Shown: one piece after another, positions 27,109 to 37,600 of the stretch
Layout: each line of letters starts with the position of its first letter
Numbering within the stretch: the first letter of the stretch is position 1
DNA from: Pratylenchus scribneri
Lineage: Eukaryota > Nematoda > Chromadorea > Rhabditida > Pratylenchidae
Direction: 5' to 3'
Length of the DNA stretch: 64,000 bases
Assembly: GCA_030063045.1 (NCBI GenBank)
Contig: JAQSEB010000078.1
Span: 812,001-876,000, forward strand
Made by a program: the position numbers and the translations under genes
Notes under the pieces: generated by a model
What the model was told of the DNA's origin: nothing
Seen by the model: only the letters and a program-made list of their open reading frames with translations
Database searches by the model: none

Positions 27109-28088
27109 AATTATGATTATGCTGCTAAAAATGGGTTTTTTAAAAACTTTATTTTAATGAGATCAAGTCAAGATCATCAACATTTAAGCCAAGCCAAACC
27201 ATAATTAATTACCCTTTTTTTAACCCCCGAAAGTCCAACTACTCCAACGTACTCTGCTGTAGGTCTTTTTTTAAGGAATAGTGGATAAGGATATCTCTCT
27301 CCTTTCTCTGTAGATCATCATCGAACATCGACCATTAGGTGTAGGTCTTTTTAAAGTGTAGTTCTTTTGGCTTTTGGTTGGGTTGGGGTTTTGGATGCTG
27401 CGTCCATGTTCAGCCGCTTCAGCGTCCCTCGTCCTTCTTTATTTGTAATTTATATTATTGATTTCATCGCACTGACTCCGGCTTTGATTAAACATTTTAA
27501 AGTTTTAAAACTTTATATATGTACTAGGCAAAACCTGTATAGAAAAAGAAACCTTATTTTTTTTATTATTTTATTGCATTTTAAAATTCGAGAAAAAAAA
27601 ACACAAAACTAAACGCTTTATTTTTGGGTGTGCATTATTTTGCCGAAAGATCAGTTTTTTGATTATAACTCTTTTGTGCTTGATCCTAGACCCCCAAACC
27701 ATTAGCATATTTGTAGAGCTCATCGAGACGCGTCGATTGACCTATATATTGTCGGGGTTTGGCCAAAATTAAAGGTATTAAACCGTCTAAACCATATTTT
27801 GGTTTTTGGTTTATAACTTTTTGGTTTGGGTTTAAACCCAGACAAACTATACATCAATCGGCGCGTCTCGATGAGCTCTACAAATATACTAAATGGTTTG
27901 GGGGTCTAGGATCAAGCACAAAAGAGTTCTAATCAAAAAACTGATCTTTCGGCAAAATAATGCATTTTTTCGGCAAAACCATGTAATTCTTTCGGCAAAA
28001 TAATATTATCTCTTTATTTTTTTTCCAGAATAAATTAAATCATAAAAAATTTTCTAAATTTTTCTACGCAAAACTCCAACAAATCAAA
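27109..28088. promoter_or_regulatory. Divergent intergenic region (shared promoter side)
   Basis: 980 nt between the starts of wdr-55 (minus) and the coiled-coil gene (plus), so both promoters should be here. Its centre is a 334-bp fold-back (27631-27964). TTTTCGGCAAAA-type motifs recur beside it. No CDS is seen. Confidence 0.45.
27631..27964. repeat. Near-perfect inverted-repeat element
   Basis: Arms of about 150 bp run from TGCATTATTTTGCCGAAAGA inwards and back out to TCTTTCGGCAAAATAATGCA. Inside are GCTCATCGAGACGCGTCGAT and its mirror. It lacks an ORF. A degraded half copy is at about 12420-12600 and a related segment at about 30230-30300. The mirrored arms would form a long hairpin in RNA or single-stranded DNA. 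Confidence 0.85.
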
Positions 28089-29076
28089 ATGGCCGAGAAA
28101 GTAGCAATGGATGCGAAAATGTTTGATGAAGATTTCACGGCACTTTTCGATGATGACCATCAATATGACGATGCCATTTACTCAATTTTCCAGCAAATGG
28201 AATTGTCGAAGAAGCAGGTAAATAGAAAAACAACGAATAAAAAATATTATTTTAATATTTTTTGAAGAATCCAATGGAGGATGTGTTTGTACTTTGGGAG
28301 AAAGTTGCTGAAACAGAGGCCGAAATCGATGCTCACATTAAGCAGCAGCCGGAATTTCAAAGTTTATTTTGAATTTTTCATTTAAATTTCAATCGAAAAT
28401 TATCTCAGAGCTTCATAAATCCATTGAACAAGAGCGAAAAAAACTGGCTTTGGCAGAAGCTGAAGCGAAGCAAGCCATGGAAGAGAATCAACAATTGACG
28501 AAGGAATTGGCCGGAAAGCGCCAGAAAATGCACAAACTCGTTGCTCAACTAATAATGGTGGCGTTTGGCGTAAAGGAAATTGATCTTAAACCTTATAATA
28601 AGTTGGATTATAAATGGGAGCACTAGCTAATTCCTTATAACGTATTTTAGGTTCAAAATACTTAATTACAACATATAGAAATGATGCATGAATGTTACAA
28701 CCAAACAAGGAAAAATATAATTTCTCCCCAAGCGGGTTCGAATCTGTAACCTAAATTTTGGAGAAATGAAGGTCCCCATCTTCTGGTCGAAAAATTTTGC
28801 TAAAATCTTTCTATCTAATAAAAGCTTGAAGCTATCCGAAAAATTAATTATTCCAAAATTTAGTTGGGAATGTCTCGGAGCCGATGGTGGATAACATGGC
28901 CGCAGTTGTGCTCGCATATCGTCGAGAATTGATCGAGGAGAAGAAGAAGTAAGCAAAAGATTGAATAAATAGCAATTCTATTCTTTTTCATTTTCAGGCT
29001 TGCAATGAAGCAGGCCATACTGGAACAATGGGAGGATGACAATGATGATGGCGAAGAAGAAGACAGCGACGAATAA
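28089..29076 (+). CDS. Unrecognised acidic coiled-coil protein
   Basis: Modelled as five exons: 28089-28217, 28268-28361, 28409-28569, 28881-28948, 28998-29076 (176 aa). I do not recognise the family. The N-terminus is acidic (FDEDFTALFDDDHQYDD), and residues about 75-130 form a Lys/Glu/Ala-rich coiled coil (EQERKKLALAEAEAKQAMEE). A second helix (YRRELIEEKKKLAMKQA) leads to a very acidic end (DDGEEEDSDE). The junction of exons 3 and 4 is uncertain. The GT donor at 28570 pairs in frame with an AG at 28880, but a GC donor two nt earlier with the better-looking acceptor TTTAG at 28862 is also in frame and adds GNVSE. Intron 3 contains a tRNA-like B-box remnant (near 28735). RNF141 starts 238 nt downstream on the same strand. 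Confidence 0.6.
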
Positions 29077-29313
29077 ATGGAAATTCATTTTGGATATTGC
29101 CTCTGATATTTTTGGGATCTCGCTTTAAATTATTTTTTTTGGAATTAATTGATCAATTATTTATTTCCATTTTCATGTAATGGCCTTAAGAGAATAAAAA
29201 TATTTTTGCCTTTGATTTTAAGTTTTAACATTCATTAAATCTTTTTTATGATTTTAATATTTTTTTATTTTCAATTAATTTTATTTTGATTATTGGATTT
29301 ATTTTCTGGAAGA

Positions 29314-32300
29314 ATGGGCCAAACTGGATCACGGACAGCAATTGTTGGATGTGCGAGGATTAAGCGAGAAGAATTGGAGACAAAAGTGCAGGAATTGAAT
29401 GAGAAGTTAGTTTTTTTTTTCATTTGGTTCGGCAAAATATTTTCAATTTAAATGAAATTAATTTTTATATATTTTTTGACTAATGATAAAAATGTTCAAT
29501 TAAATTTGATTAATATTTTTTGAATACTTTCTAAACAGCTTTTTTTGCAGATGTGCCCAATGTTTTGATCAAAATCAATTGAATATGTTATTTGCCGTCA
29601 AATACGACGAACACCATGACATTTGGCAAATGGGCGTCCGCATTTTTTGCTTCACGGTTTTTCCTCAAATTTATTTTAAATAATTTTTATTTTCAAAAGA
29701 CAATGGATGGAAAGGCCTATCGAAAAACCTACAATCTTTATCAATTCCTCAAATTCCATCGTTCATTTGCACAAATTTTGGAGGCTTCAGAGGTTCCCAA
29801 AATCATTTTTGATTAAATAAAATTTATTTTTTTCTCGTTAAGGCTTCAAGTGCGGCGGAACAAGGTCAAGGCCATGTTGATCCGACCAGGGATCGCGATT
29901 TCATGAAAATATCCATCTTCAATGAAACGTAAGTCCATTTTTTTATGTCAGCTAAATGTTTTTCGGAAAAATTAGCGCACTGATATTAGGCTTTTAACCA
30001 TAATAACTAATACTTACTAACTTTTTAATAAGCATTTTTTTTTCTTTGAAAACCAGTGGGGCAGAGCCCCACTGGTTTAAAGCATGCTTCCGGGTCGGAA
30101 AAAGCGCGGGGCGCTTTAAGGTACCCCAGTAGGTTTTTTTTATTTAAGTTTTGGACGGCTCGCTTCGCTCGCCTGGTGTTTTTGAATTTTTTAAACCGGT
30201 TTAAGCTTATATCTCCAAACCGGTTTGGTTTGACAACCCGCGCAATATACCATTGGATTCGCCTCGTCGAGCTCTACAACTTTGCTTTTTATCGCGCAGC
30301 TCTATCTTAACTCGCAAAAAAGTTATAAGGAAATTTTTGACTCGCGCACCCCGGCTGGCAATTTTTGAAGATTTTTTTCGGCACTTAGACTTCGTAACAG
30401 ACCCCCCAACCTATATATCATTTTATAGCTAACATTCTAACTTAGGTATCGAACCGTGCCGATTTTTGATTTAGGTCCTTGTTAAAAAATTTTACCTGGG
30501 CAAACCGGTTTTTAAACCGGTTTCGGCCCAAATCCAAACCCCTATCAAAAAACGTATAGTTTTCCTGGATGCGCGATGAAAAGTTGCCCTTAGGATGTAC
30601 AATTCTCAAATCGAAAAAATCCCTAGAAAAACCGCTAGAGTTTTTGAAGTGCAAATGTCGAAAGCAATTATATATTATATAAATAAGTAAATTAATTTTT
30701 TATTTTGTTGTGACTCGGTAGCGTAATGGTGTAGTCGATTGTTTTTATTAGAAATAAACGGGGCTTGAGGTCGAGGGTTCGATTCCAGCTGGTTATAGTG
30801 TTTTTTTTAAACTTTAATTTTATTTTAAAACAATTGGAGTCATTTTTTGCAGAAATTATTTTAAAAATTATATAGGAGCGCAAACGGGTTCGAACTTTCC
30901 ACGTTAAAATAAATGTCATTATATTTATATTAAGAAAAGTATTATTTTGTGGGTGACATATTCGGTACTATGTCAATCTGCCAACCCTCCTATTTTATTT
31001 CATTTTGCCAACTTTCGTTTTGCCAACCCCCCTATTTTATTTCATTTTGCCAACCCTCCTATTTGTTTTCTTTTTGCCAACAATTTTTGCCAACTTTGTT
31101 TTTTATTATTTCCCCGGCTTATTCTAAGCTAATTAAGTGCCAATTACATCTCCCATAGGGTTTTCGACCATGCCGGATCCGATTCTGGCATCGGCTTTTC
31201 AAAAATTTTTGTTCCAAATATTATATTCAAATAATTGACGCATAATGATTATATTTTGTAATTTTCAGAGAATTAATTAACAAAATGATGCCAAATAATC
31301 GGGCATTACTAGAAAAATGCAAAAATAGGCGCCGAAAAATGCAACAACAGCAGGAAGAAGAAATGATTGACGAAGTGAATGTGGACGAAGATTTGGCAGA
31401 GGAAATTGAAGAGAATATTGAAAACGATGGATTAATCGAATTTGAGCGAATTGGCAACGCAATATGGCATGAAGGTTTGAAAGTAAATTTTTAAATATAA
31501 AGTCCACTTAAAAATTCAGGATACAGATATTGGCGAACTTCAAAAAACAAAAATTCCTGGAGATGCGCTCTGGACCGAAAATGTCGGGCCACTCGAGGGC
31601 ATCCAATTCATCCGCCGGCATTTTGGAACATTCACAAAGAGGCCATCGAAGCATCGCCAAGGACCAATAATGCAATGGAGTCGTCTCATTGCCACTTTTC
31701 ATAAATTTATTTATGATACAAATAAATTCAGAAAAGTCTGGGCTGTCATCCATCCATGTCGGACTATTTGATGGCATTTTGGGACAATTTCGACAAACAA
31801 TTGGACAACAATCGATCAACAAAATTGATGCCAGCAACAAACGCAAACCGCAAGCCCAGATACGTCAATCGTGAGGCAGCGGTGCAGAAAACACTCAAAG
31901 AGGCCCAAAAAAAATGAAAGCCATCAACGAAAGTATGCCATCAGAATGGAAGATGTGCAAGAAGAACTCCTCCAGAATGCCGGATATGGAAGTCAGCAGG
32001 CCATCATTGGAACATTGGATCGGTTGGCACATCACCTTGGCTATTATTTCGCCGGGCTTCGAATTGATGTGGAGAAAATTGGCGATGAAGAATCAGCGAA
32101 TGAGGATGAAGCAAATGATGAGAATGATGATGAAAGTGAAGAAGAATATGAAGAATTTGATGAAAATGATGATCCCACAGACGATTTTATTCGTGATATC
32201 AAACGCCCAATTCTCCGCTCCCCCACTCCTACTATCGATTTGAATACTATGCCTTCCACTTCATCTCAATCCCAACCAATTTATTAATTATTTGCATTCC

Positions 32301-33395
32301 ATCGGTTATTTTCTTCAATTTTGATCTATTCAATAATTATTCCATTTGATAAATTCCACCGGTTTTTTCTACATTTTTTGATGATCTATTCAACGATTTT
32401 TCCCTCTATTTTTGATTTTTCCACATCATATTTCCTTTATTTTTTCTGGATTGTACACATTTTCTTTTATTTTGGAATAAATTTTGCCAAAAAACTTTAT
32501 TATTGGAATATTTAATTTGGCTAGAATGATTTTTTCCTCCTTGGAATTGATGAATGAAATTTTCGGCATTTATTTGCTGATTTCCATGAAAAAGTGCCGC
32601 CAATTGAATTGAAATATTGTCAAAATCAAATTCAGCATGGTCGAAAATCTAAATGAATGCGAAATGGCCGCAAAATTTGGCCCAGAATGCCGAAACAAAT
32701 AAAAATAAGGAAGGTTGGCAAAATGAAATAAAATAGGAAGGTTGGCATTTTGAAAGGTTGGCAAAAAGAAAACAAATATAAGGGTTGGCAAAATGAAATA
32801 AAATAGGGGGGTTGGCAAAACGAAAGTTGGCAAAACGAAAGTTGGCTTTTTGAAAAGTTGGCAAAATGAAATAAAATAGGAGGATTGGCAAAATGAAAAG
32901 TTGGCAAATTGAAAAGTCACCACATATTCACTTGTTTTTAAGTATGAAATCATTGGGTTTAAGATTGAGATCAAAGGTTTACCGGATTTAATGATTTTTT
33001 AAATGTAATTTAATATTTAAAGTTGTTGTATCGAGGATGGCCAATGCATTGTTTGTTTCGACAACCATCCGGATTCAGTATTGCCCTGCACCCACGCCTA
33101 TTGTTCCAGATGCATTGAAAATTTCCGGCGTATCAACCAAAATGCTTGCCCACTTTGCCGTCATCCACTTCGGGGGGAAGAAGTAAACAAGAGGGGAATT
33201 ATTGGATAAGATGAATCGAACAATATTGAAATTATCAAAAAAATGCCAAATTAACTAAATGCGAAATTATTTAAAAAAAATCATTTTTAAATATTTTAGG
33301 CTTGGGTTATGGCCGAAAAACCCTCAAAGGAGTCAATCAACGCATATTTGGTGGAACCAGTCCATGAAGCTGGAAATGAATCGGACAGTGATTGA
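29314..33395 (+). CDS. RNF141: RNF141-like RING finger protein
   Basis: Six exons: 29314-29405, 29551-29656, 29700-29792, 29843-29928, 33023-33182, 33300-33395 (210 aa; human RNF141 has 230). It starts MGQ, giving a glycine-2 that could be myristoylated as in the human protein. Residues about 40-95 (LLFAVKYDE, GVRIFCFT, NLYQFLKFH) match the conserved N-terminal region of RNF141. Residues 134-171 form a complete C3HC4 RING: C134, C137, C148, H150, C153, C156, C168, C171. The tail AWVMAEKPSKESINAY also matches. Likely an E3 ubiquitin ligase. Intron 4 is 3.1 kb and hosts a TIR element, a tRNA-like unit and other repeats. An 78-nt open segment in it (31157-31234, after TCCCATAG) is phase-compatible with exon 4 and ends in a stop, so a RING-less isoform is possible. 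Confidence 0.88.
30711..30808 (+). ncRNA. tRNA-derived pol III unit (SINE-like)
   Basis: In RNF141 intron 4. It has an A box TAGCGTAATGG (30719-30729) and a perfect-consensus B box GGTTCGATTCC (30776-30786), 46 nt apart, followed by a T8 run (30801-30808) that would serve as a pol III terminator. No matching 7-bp acceptor stem can be paired, so it is not a canonical tRNA gene. Confidence 0.45.
30949..32923. mobile_element. 2-kb terminal-inverted-repeat element in RNF141 intron 4
   Basis: The left arm (30949-31100) and right arm (about 32700-32923) are colinear inverted repeats. Each begins GTGG(G)TGAC at its outer end and runs inwards through repeated TTGCCAAC modules with CCTATTTTATTTCATTT spacers, including CCCCCCTATTTTATTTC and TATTTGTTTTCTTTTTG in the same order. 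Between the arms is a spliced but frame-shifted ORF (31285-32287). No known transposase motif was recognised. Target-site duplications could not be fixed. The structure is that of a DNA transposon, autonomous or carrying a captured gene. Confidence 0.65.
31285..32287 (+). pseudogene. Disrupted ORF inside the TIR element (unknown product)
   Basis: I do not recognise the product. An acceptor-like ATTTTCAG ends at 31268, just upstream of ATG 31285. Exon 1 (31285-31485) encodes a basic KNRRRKMQQQQ stretch, then an acidic helix. After an intron (31486-31519) the frame continues through DALWTENVGP, IRRHFGTFTKRP and FHKFIYDTNKFRK, then shifts by one near 31750 (a CATC duplication). The middle, MSDYLMAFWDNFDKQL to KTLKEAQK, is in another frame. 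It shifts back at an A8 run (31907-31914) into RKYAIRMEDVQEEL and a Glu/Asp-rich C-terminus ending at 32287. The two shifts compensate. An alternative for the first is a 41-nt GC-AG intron (31691-31731). Decay, assembly error at short repeats, or unusual splicing cannot be told apart here. Confidence 0.5.
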
Positions 33396-34613
33396 ACAAG
33401 AAGAAATGGAATGGAAGAATTCAATGAATTTACACAAAATAATTTCAATTTTTTTCGCTTTTTCTTGCATCTATTTTTAATATTTAGCCACAAAATTTTT
33501 CTTTATTTTTTGGCTCATTTCCTTTATTTTCCATCTTGTCATCTCATTTCCATTTTATTTTTGTTAGTTTTCTTTTAAAAATATTTTAAATTGTCAAATA
33601 ATATTCTACATTTTTTCCGAATAAAAATTTCCGCCCATTTTTTCCAATAAATTCCATCTTCATTTTTTGCCTTCTTATCAATTCCTGGGATCCAATCCTT
33701 CAATTGCGTGGCATCAAAAATGTTTTTGCCACATTCTCCTCCATTTATGCCCCTTGATGATGCCTCATTTGGCCACACATTTCCTTATTCCCTCCTCCAC
33801 ATTTTGTTGGTCATCGTGTCACTCTCATCAGCAAATTCTCAATTCCCAATGGTCATTTCCCCCCTTTCGTCCCTTTTCGTTTCTGCATTGACCAAAAACC
33901 ACTTTCGGCCTCGTCACTTCACACTCAAATCTGTCGGGTGGCCATTTTTCCAAAGTAGATAAGGCACAAAATTTTTCTCTCCAAATTGCTTCTTTCGGTT
34001 GCATTAAAAAATAGAAAACTTTTCCCCTTTTCCTTTTAAATCCAACAAAACTCCGCATAATTGATGATTCATCATTGGTTTTAAACTGCAAAAATTAAAT
34101 TGAAAGACAATAATAATATTTGATTCAAAATGCCATTCAATACTGATCTCCACTTTTGTAAAATTTAGCCATTTTCCTAGCTAATTTAATATTTTGGTAA
34201 GGAATTCCATCCATAACACCGAAAAGCTTAGCGATTCTGTATCTGGCCCTTTCTTTTGACCATAGCTCAACGATGAAATAATCCTTTTGGAAAAGAAATA
34301 TGCCATTTTAAAGCCTTAATTGTTCTCTAAAAAGTGGCTTTTTCAATTTGATTAAATGTTAAAATAATTTGTAAAATAAGCGGATTAATAAAATTAAAAT
34401 TGGCCAAATTGTAGAGGGCGCTTTGATCTTTCGAATGGTATATCGGCTCTCCTAATTAGTTATTGCTCGCTGACAATAGCAATTGGTCAAAAGAATGGTC
34501 TCAGATAGTAGATTCGTTCCCTATAAAGATCATTCATATTTCCCTGAATGTTAAATTTTTAAAAATTTAATTTCCAATAATTGAATAGCAAAAATTGCAA
34601 AAAAAACGCATTG
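33396..34613. other. Intergenic interval RNF141 / mig-10
   Basis: 1.2 kb upstream of the mig-10 first exon, so it should hold that promoter. It contains a family B fold-back (34240-34505). Small ORFs at 33575-34091 have no recognisable product. Confidence 0.45.
34240..34505. repeat. Family B fold-back repeat
   Basis: Left arm TTTTGACCATAGCTCAACGA..GAAATATGCCATTTTAAAGC, right arm TTTCGAATGGTATATCGGC..ATTGGTCAAAAG. Lies about 110 bp upstream of the mig-10 first ATG. Confidence 0.65.
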
Positions 34614-37600
34614 ATGGAATCCGAAGATGAAGTGGAATTTGGGGCGGAGGATTCGGAATTGGACAGCGACGAAGAGGCGACGATGGAAATTGCATTGAAC
34701 GCCGATGAAAAATAGTGAGTTTAGTGGGTGGAGGATTTAATTAAAAATTTTGGTCTGTGAAATGAGGAATAATTGGTGAAGGGCATCGGCAGGAGGGAAA
34801 ATGGACGGAAATTAGTGGAAATTGCTGGAGGGAATAAATTGGATTTTGGGTTTGAGAGAATTGTTGGGAATCCATGCCGCGCGTTCCCAAGGACAAGGAC
34901 AATGGGAGGAAATATTTGAATAAAAATTTAACCATTTTGCCGTAATTTATTCCGTCCATTCATCATTCCATTTTTGGGAATGACCTAAAATGCCGGAGGG
35001 ATAAAGCATCAGAATTCAGAATGGTAACTTCATTATCAATCTATGGGTTCCCGGAAAACTGGTCAGTGGGGAAAATGGTAAGTGGAAGACTGGTCAGTAC
35101 GGAAAACTGGTCAGTGGGGAAAAATGGTCAGTACGGTAAAACGGTCAGTGGAAAAGTGGTCAGTAAAGAAATGAGTCTAAAAATGTTCTAACTTGTATAT
35201 TTTCGAACCATAATAGGAAACTAATGTTTGATTGATGCCTAGCTCTCCGAATTGCATCGATTTAAGTATAATTTACTTACGGTCTATCTACCTAAAAAGA
35301 AATTCCCCACTCACCACTTTTCCACTGACCAGTTTACCGTAATGACCAGTCTTCCATTGATCGACCATTTTTCCACACTGACCAATTTTCCGAACACGCA
35401 ATCTTTGAACGTAATTGATGATGGTTTGTTTATGAATGAAGGATGCCAATGGCAAAGGTATCAAAAGATAGTAGAAAAGGAAAGAAAGGGTCCACAATTT
35501 AATGATGGATTTACTGTACCATAATACTTATTAGGCATATTCCTTCGTTCCATATTGAGATCAATTATTGGATGGACAATCCTCAGAAATTGTTGACTTA
35601 ATAGGCCAACCTGTGGTTTAACCCAATACCCAATCCCAATGTCAAACTCTAATTCTCTCTTTCCATAAAGTCACTTAAAACCTAATAAATTCATTTTAAT
35701 GTCAAAACTGTTAATTTTGCTAAATTATCTTATTATTCCCCACACAAAAGCATCCATAAATTCCATATAAGTTTACTGTTAATAATGCCGGCTATTTGAA
35801 TTTTAATATGTAAAATATAATATCCAAAAATTCCAGTACACTCCACAAAATTCTGCCAGCGTTTCAGAAAAGACAAAGTCAAGTGTTTTGACGATGTTCA
35901 TTCCCTTTGAAGGAAGCCACCAAATCTCCCTTCAAAGTCCCCAAAAAGGCTAATTGCTGGCCAATTGTTCCAAAATGGGACAACAACCCAAACCGAAAGG
36001 GGCGCAAATAGGACGGCTAGATTGGCCTTGAAAATGGGAACATTTTCCCTTCAATTGGCTTAGGCTCATTTCCTCCTTCCTTCGAATCTGTCATTTTCTT
36101 GCTGATGTGGCCTGCTGGGGGGCCCATAATAATCCATCTTTCCGGTATCATAGCCCAAGCCCAACTTTCACCGTTTTAACTGATTTTTTGGCCACAATTT
36201 CTATAATTTTGAACCAATTTAAGTAAAATTAATATTAATAGATAGCCAAGAGTCTGCTTTTTAACGCTTAAAAATTATCAAAATTGGTTCTGTCCTCGTA
36301 GAGTTATTATAAACGGCGACAAGTTTGGGGCATAACCCCTCTCCAATTTGGCTCATTGCCCCCCTCCTTCCTTCCAATTCCAATCCATCATTATGCCATT
36401 GCTGGCTGGGCCCATAATTAATCCATCTTTTCCGGCACCAAGCTAATGCATCATTTCATCCAACCCAAGTGTTCCTTCCCTGCTTTTACTAAATAATCTT
36501 CTGGCCAATTTACTCGCCGCTCATTCCCCCCCCCCCCCCCCCCCACTCCTTCATTTTGCCATCAATTTCCTCATCATTGAATGCCACCCAATTCCATTTC
36601 ATTTCATTCATTTTGGGGTCAATGCTTTTCCTTTTTAACTAACTCTCATCTTCGGCCAATTTCCTGCCTTTTAAAGAGAATTAAAAATTCATATGCCTTC
36701 TACCAAAATGTTTGGGGTGGCCAATGGCCTATTTTCATATTCCTCCTTTAACATTTCAATTGAAATTTTGGCTTGTGCCAAAATTTTTGGCCCAATCCAT
36801 TCAGCATCCGCGCAGTCTAAACTCCAAAAGGGGTATAAAATAAACTATAAATCCTTATTTTAAATTTAGAGGAGTAGCCCCATTTTAAAATCAGGGCAAT
36901 GAAAGGGTTCGATTAAGATTAGAGCTTATTAGCACTCGGAACATAGGAATCATCAAGAAGTATTATTTGGTTAATTGTAAGTTCTATAATCTCAAAAAAG
37001 ATAATGAAAAGTTTTCTGCAAATTGCATAGTAGCCTATTTCTTGAGCACAATTCGGTTAAAAATTTGTGTGGTTTAAGCAGTTTGTGCTGTTTGCCATTG
37101 GCTTCATCCCTTCCTTTTCCATTCCTTCCATTTCCCCACATTTCTAACTGCCCAAATTCGGTGCGCGGACCAATTGTTTGCTTTTCTTTTACAGCCAGCC
37201 GCCATCCCATTCCCACATATTTCTTTCCCCCTTTTCAATAATTCCGCGCGGTCAACCCACACCCACCCCAAAAATGGGCAAACTCGCTGACCAATTCCTC
37301 AAACAATAATAATGTTTTGGTCGAATGGATGAATGGAAATGGAGGCGGCGGCGGCAAAATGTGGGCGAGTGCGCCAAATTGAGGAGGAATGGGCATGAAA
37401 ATGAAGGGAAAATGTGGGTTGGAATTGGAAAGCAATTGAGGTTGAAGCCCTTTCACATTTACACACAGGTAAAAGCCATTGCGAATAAAGCATTTTGGGG
37501 AGAATAAAGCAGGCAAATATGTTTCATCGTGAGTAGCTGGACAATTCTTTTGGCTCATATCTAAACAAGGAAGAAACCAATCTTGGAAGGCGATATGCCA

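Noticed and set aside
30711..30808. Functional tRNA gene
   Set aside because: A and B boxes are good but no acceptor stem pairs and the T stem is poor; kept only as a tRNA-like unit.
31689..31874. Third frame (GLFDGILGQFRQTIG) across the nested ORF, reachable by a 52-nt GT-AG intron
   Set aside because: It ends at a stop at 31874 and does not connect to the long acidic 3' frame; the other frame looks more protein-like.
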